Below the pieces are notes generated by a model, which was given only the letters and a program-made list of their open reading frames with translations, searched no databases and was not told the DNA's origin. A program made the translations under genes and the position numbers. DNA of 64,000 nt from Oxytricha trifallax (Eukaryota > Ciliophora > Spirotrichea > Sporadotrichida > Oxytrichidae): the NCBI GenBank assembly GCA_000711775.1, contig ARYC01000208.1:34432-98431 (forward strand). The letters run 5' to 3'. This document shows, one piece after another, positions 59,766 to 64,000 of the stretch (its first letter is position 1; each line of letters starts with the position of its first letter).

Positions 59766-60524
59766 ATTGAGTGTGATTAATTTAGAGTGGTTTGAAACTG
59801 AGATGGTGATATATAACATTATCAATAATTCCTACACTATATTAAGTAACCTAAGCAATAATAGTCATTATACCCTAAACGCTAATTTACTTTAAACTTT
59901 AATTCAACTAAATTACCTTAATTAACCAAAGTGGTTATCACACTAAAAGAGTGATTAAAAGTAAAGCAATGCTCTAATTAAACCTAAGAGTCTCTCTCAT
60001 TCAAATAATTATAAATTATGGTAATGGCAGTAATAGTTTGTATTAGCAAAAAAGTAAAATCAGTTCTACCTACCCAGTCATTATTATACAAAAAATATTA
60101 TAAAACCTAATAAGAGTACCAGATGCAAGAGTGCACTATTTGTTCTGTAAATTATTTTGCCTAAGATTATTGGAGATTTGGATAATTACTTTAAGATTAT
60201 CAAACTGATTGTAAATAATCATTTCCTTGATTCTAAACAACATTTACCTATAAAAAGAATTAAAATTATTTTGGATCTGATTTGATAAAATTCTTGAGAG
60301 CTCTCCAATGATTGCGCGCATTTCGATTCTACTGATTTCCTATGATTAAAAAGATTAAAGAAAAATACTTAGCCTAATAATTATTTTGTTGATTTGTTTC
60401 CTCTGATTCTGACTACTGATCCTGCCATTCTGACTGTAATTTATTGATTTCTCTGATCCTAGAACTTACCATTTTTTAAAAATTATACAAATCAGGATGA
60501 GTTTCTTCGTGCTTCCCCTTGGTA

Positions 60525-60710
60525 CACACCAGTGAATCAAAGCTTCCAATATCTATTGATTCAAAGATGTGAAGGTTGGCTACTGCTCAGCTAGCGTCTT
60601 CCAGTACCCACTAGTGAGAGGGATCTCCGAGCAAGAACGAATAAAATCTTCCAATATATTTTAAGCATTCTCACCCCCTCAATCCAGTCAAAAAAAAGCT
60701 TCCAGTATCA
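60525..60710. repeat. Dispersed CTTCCA(A/G)TA repeats
   Basis: Four copies within about 180 bp (GCTTCCAATATCTATTGATT, TCTTCCAGTACCCA, TCTTCCAATATATT, GCTTCCAGTATCATT). Spacing is irregular. Purpose unknown; possible internal binding sites of the transposon. Confidence 0.4.
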
Positions 60711-61503
60711 TTTAGTTGACCACCCGAAACTCATCCTAAATTAATTATGACACTGCTTCGCTTAAGTAGGATTTGCACCACCACTCATTTAAACATTCTA
60801 GTAGTTGAAAAGCAGCGATTAAGAGCTACTTGATTTTTATTTGAGTAACTCAGAGATTTTAATTTTTTTGATTTTGATTTTTGATAATCTATCTCAAAGT
60901 AAGACCTTAGATTTGAAAGTAAATAAACTTTTGGTAAACAAGAACATTTACTTATTTATCTTACTGCTCTAAGTAAGCAGATCATTAGATATTGAATTAA
61001 AAGCTTTCTCTGGTTCTAAAATCATAGAGCTACTAAAATTCTAAAGTATAGTGGAAAAAAATTGCAAAATATAATTAATGATTTCTCTAAATTATCAAAA
61101 TCTCCTATACACTTAGCTATCCAAGCATATACAGTAGTTGACTTATGCTCTTACAGAAAGTAGAGCATGTCATCTTTTTGATTTGATAATTGATTAATTT
61201 AGGAACTGCTGAACTTTCAGAGGTTGGGGCTTTCAGTGCTAAACTCTAAAGTAGAGAGATTTTCAATAAAGTTTGTAAATAACAACTTATACTCTTGAAT
61301 GGAGGGTATCCAACCATAGGCTGCGGCTGGACCCTAATGCTCCCGAGTAGAAGGAGCATGTTAGATATTGGCTATTATAAAAGTTTGGAAGGAGTCTTAA
61401 GTTATAGAAGCAAAATATCAAGAGGCAAAAGTTTGATTTTTGCTCAAATTTGCGAAATTTTAATATGATAATGAATTATGAAATTCGCTGGCTTAAATAG
61501 GCC

Positions 61504-61790
61504 TGGAACCATACAATCTGGAGTCATACAGCTGGATTCATACAACTGGACTGTACAACTTGGATTCTTACAACCTAAGGTTGAGTCTTGCATATTTTGT
61601 CTCTAATGCAGCTATACAACTTTATGTTGAGCAATTAACATACTCAGTGATTTCTTAATACACTTTTGCATGAATTTTGGAGATATCTTCAGGACATCTT
61701 CCTGGAACCATACAACCTGGAGATATCTTCAGGATATCTTCATCTGGAACCATACAACCTTAGAGTGGATTCTTACAACTTAGCATCTAT
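61504..61790. repeat. 15-bp repeat block with two 11-bp-motif copies
   Basis: Copies of GGAACCATACAACCT and variants (GGAGTCATACAGCT, GGATTCATACAACT, GGATTCTTACAACCT). The paired 11-bp motif occurs at 61682-61701 and 61722-61741. Same composition as the block at 56230-56462, in the same orientation. Confidence 0.75.
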
Positions 61791-62355
61791 AATTCGACTA
61801 AACCACCTCAAATAGAACTCTATCACTTATATATGATGTTGCTATACTCTATTGCATTGATTGGAGGTGTTATGGAGATATAGTGATTAGAAGGGGTAAG
61901 AAATGACAAGTTTTACTTTAGAGAGAGGTTTTTGACTTCTTAACCATAGTATTGCTAAGAATTTAGGTCTATTCTCAAACCAAAGACCAATTGACTTAAC
62001 ATACCCAACTCTCACCTAATCATGCCAAACCCATCCAAATCATCATTAATCATATCAGAGGCATCGAAAACATCATTAGAGTTGAAGTCAGAGCTCTTAG
62101 GCAAAAATCGATGTTTCAAGATAGAGACTCAAACTGTTGGTTTGAAAGCTGTTATAAACTGTCATGAAATACTAAGAATTTTTCAAGTTTGACCTCTCAT
62201 ATTCTAACCTATAGACATCAGATCAGCTTGTATTAGCACTTTTATCTACATCACTGTTGTAGTATATCATATCAATGTAGTAAGGCTCGTCAATCATAAA
62301 GTAAGCAGAGCTATTAGCAATATTCTCGAAAATTTTCACAAGCCTTGAAATTTGA

Positions 62356-62416
62356 GATATCTTCAGGGTATCTTCCTGGAACCATACAATCTGAGGGTGG
62401 AGCCATACAACCTTAA
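62356..62416. repeat. Third copy of the 11-bp/15-bp repeat pair
   Basis: GATATCTTCAGGGTATCTTC at 62356-62375 is directly followed by CTGGAACCATACAATCT and GGAGCCATACAACCT. Confidence 0.75.
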
Positions 62417-62628
62417 AACCCAAAATTTGATAAAATCTCATAATAATGCAAAATTTATGCCTGATATAAGTGGATATGAATACTGCAATCGATTGCTGCA
62501 TTATCTAGTCATTTAGTAGAGTGCAATCGTAAAGTAGAATAGAAGAGTAAATTAGATTAAAGAGTATAGTGCAAGAGATTAGGTTGTGAATGTATTAGGG
62601 AAGGGATTATTAATAGTTTGCGAATTAG

Positions 62629-63233
62629 TCACTGACAGTTGTTTAAGAACGCGATTTCATCCTTAAGGTGCATGATATGTCTTGGGTAGTCTGCTTCAAT
62701 CATGCCTAAGAGTTCATTAGCAACATCTTTGATAGTGATCTTGCCAGACCAGAGTTGTTGCACTTAGACATAGCCTCGTCCAATTCTTGCATAGCACAAT
62801 GAATCGAAATTTTTATTATCATTCAATTGGTTGAATATAGATTTGCTCAACTTATTGCACCATCCTAAGAATTGCTTTATAAGAGCAATCATTCTGATAT
62901 TAATGTTGTCTCATTTCAAATGAAGCAAGCTTTGATATACCAAGTCATGAAAACTAATTGCTGCTGCGCAACAAAAGTAGTAGAATTGCAAACAACCTTT
63001 GTAATAGCAAATGTTTCCAAACTTAATTTATGCACAATTGTCTCATTTTCGTTTCTCTCAAATAAACAAAATGCATCTTCTACTCTGAATACTCTGAATG
63101 CTCTGCAACTCTCTTCTAAGTTCTTGCTATGTATTGAAATGCTTATTAGCCTCTATTTTAGTTCAAGATGACAAATCTCTCTCATTATAAGTTTCATTTG
63201 TGAGAAACTTAAATTATATGTAAATTTGGGCAT
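62629..63233 (-). CDS. Transposon-associated protein, two segments
   Basis: The first segment runs from Met 63233 to TGA 62916-62918 (105 residues): charged and helical at first, then ETIVHKLSLETFAITKVVCN and FVAQQQLVFMTWYIKAC. The second segment (about 62905 to TGA 62629-62631), in another frame, reads RMIALIKQFLGWCNKLSKSI, then YARIGRGYVQVQQLWSGKIT and DYPRHIMHLKDEIAFLNNCQ. The join near 62905-62925 needs a frame change or a small intron. It resembles the C-terminal part of a larger accessory protein; the family is not named with confidence. Confidence 0.5.
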
Positions 63234-63756
63234 TTTGCATTAATCAACATTGAGCAAGCATGATCAATCAATTGATCAAGAACTATCAATAAATTGCTCT
63301 ATATAGTTTGAAGAACACTGCTTAGGACAACTGCAAGGATATTGTTTCGTTTATTAATCAATCAATTATTTTATTGATAATGATTTTATCGCTACACTGC
63401 ATCACTCGCTGATTTAAGTTTGACTGTGATTAAACTTTTGCTAACGCTTGCTAAGATTAGATAGCTAGCGTCGCAATCATTGAATTTGAGAATATCGTTC
63501 ATATTATAAATCAGTTGCATTGCAAGACAAACTTTTCAGATATGTGAACTATTGGTCATTGATTGCTTGCATCACTTTCATATTTTAGCGCTAAGTTAAT
63601 TTTTAATATATAATACTATTAAATTTTGCATCATTGCTTATATATTTTCAATCGAAATTTAAATAATAAATTAACATGCATTAATAATTAATGGCAGAAG
63701 AATCAAAGACTGCGCAGTTTTTATTGCAATAGTTAAATTTTTGTTTTATTTTATGC

Positions 63757-64000
63757 TTCATTTTAGATTGATCCTGAGTATGCTGAATTTCAGTCGCGGA
63801 ATAGCATAGCACTAAATATTATGAATAAATTTGATTTTACTATATGTTTTTATTTCAAGCAGCCTGCGGAAGATCCAACACTGTAAGTTGGGTCTTGCTT
63901 AAAATAAAAACATATAGTAAAATCAAATTTATTCATAATATTTAGTGCTATGCTATTCCGCGACTGAAATTCAGCATACTCAGGATCAATCTAAAATGAA
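63757..64000. repeat. Perfect palindrome at window end (99-bp arms)
   Basis: 63757-63855 and 63902-64000 are exact inverted copies (TTCATTTTAGATTGATCCTG ... CAGGATCAATCTAAAATGAA). The 46-bp loop itself has a near-perfect inner stem (AAGATCCAAC/GTTGGGTCTT). The arms reach the window edge, so the true palindrome may be longer. Confidence 0.92.

Larger units (their letters stand above)
54411..64000. mobile_element. Large DD34E transposon, left end present, right end not found
   Basis: The left terminus AAAATACATTCGAATCGGGG matches the ends of the 7-kb channel unit (AAAATACATTCAAAATGGGG). The interior carries a Tc1/mariner-type transposase (minus), a divergent plus-strand gene and another minus-strand gene, as expected for multi-gene hypotrich germline transposons such as TBE elements. 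No telomere-repeat (C4A4) terminus is visible, so it is not a standard TBE. No right-hand copy of the terminus occurs before 64000. Confidence 0.65.

Noticed and set aside
61315-61360. Short GC-rich hairpin (ATGCTCC...GGAGCAT) as a terminator or structured RNA
   Set aside because: Isolated 7-bp stem with no recognisable RNA family or neighbouring signal.
1-64000. TGA read as tryptophan (a code with no dedicated stop, as in some karyorelictid and heterotrich ciliates)
   Set aside because: Conserved Trp positions (channel DGW, GWN; transposase SPWLNPIE, PPKQW) all use TGG, and the two best genes contain hundreds of codons without TGA before ending at one. The channel TGA falls where relatives do not have Trp.
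54411-64000. Assignment as a classical telomere-bearing (TBE) element
   Set aside because: No C4A4 repeats at the visible end; only gene content and transposase type are TBE-like.

Overview
The window looks like micronuclear (germline) DNA of a ciliate that reads TAA and TAG as glutamine and uses TGA as its stop, most likely a hypotrich (Oxytricha/Stylonychia-like). The base composition is very AT-rich. The recognisable proteins (a four-domain voltage-gated cation channel and two DD34E transposases) stay in frame only if TAA/TAG are Gln. Clear introns are short (40, 43 and 102 nt) with GT..AG ends. No bacterial gene structure, ribosome binding sites, CRISPR array, rRNA or convincing tRNA was seen. 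Reading only TGA as stop in such DNA gives many long open frames by chance, so unnamed frames below carry modest confidence.

Layout. 1-2.5 kb: two minus-strand frames and two plus-strand copies of a small acidic-tailed exon module; two more copies lie on the minus strand near 46.7 and 50.2 kb. 4.8-12.4 kb: scattered unidentified frames and a 339-bp terminal-inverted-repeat element. 12.7-13.9 kb: a GC-rich island on the minus strand, unlike everything around it. 14.4-22.1 kb: two foldback elements (one a 1.6-kb palindrome with mirror-image ORFs) and gene fragments. 23.3-30.4 kb: a 7-kb unit bounded by ~425-bp inverted repeats; inside is a voltage-gated channel gene, broken at the domain I S4-S5 linker by ~4.4 kb encoding a right-handed beta-helix (Pmp-like) protein. 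30.4-53.8 kb: gene fragments (MORN repeats, coiled coil, unidentified), a decayed Tc1/mariner-type transposase at 48-49 kb, four small foldback or TIR elements, and long AT-rich stretches with nothing recognisable. 54.4-64 kb: a large partial transposon with an IS630/Tc1-mariner (DD34E) transposase on the minus strand, a divergent second gene on the plus strand, another minus-strand gene, and blocks of 11-bp and 15-bp repeats; its right end was not found. The window closes in a 99-bp-arm perfect palindrome.

The parts are linked. The ends of the 7-kb channel unit, the large transposon and the small foldback elements share a TACATT...GGGGAAA terminal core, so the small elements and the channel unit may be moved, or excised during macronuclear development, by the same transposase. 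A tandem 11-bp motif (GATATCTTCAG) lies in both arms of the channel unit, at the beta-helix/channel junction and five times in the transposon. Most other coding islands carry single TGA codons or frame breaks, as expected for decaying germline copies, for MDS segments separated by eliminated DNA, or for sequencing errors in homopolymers.
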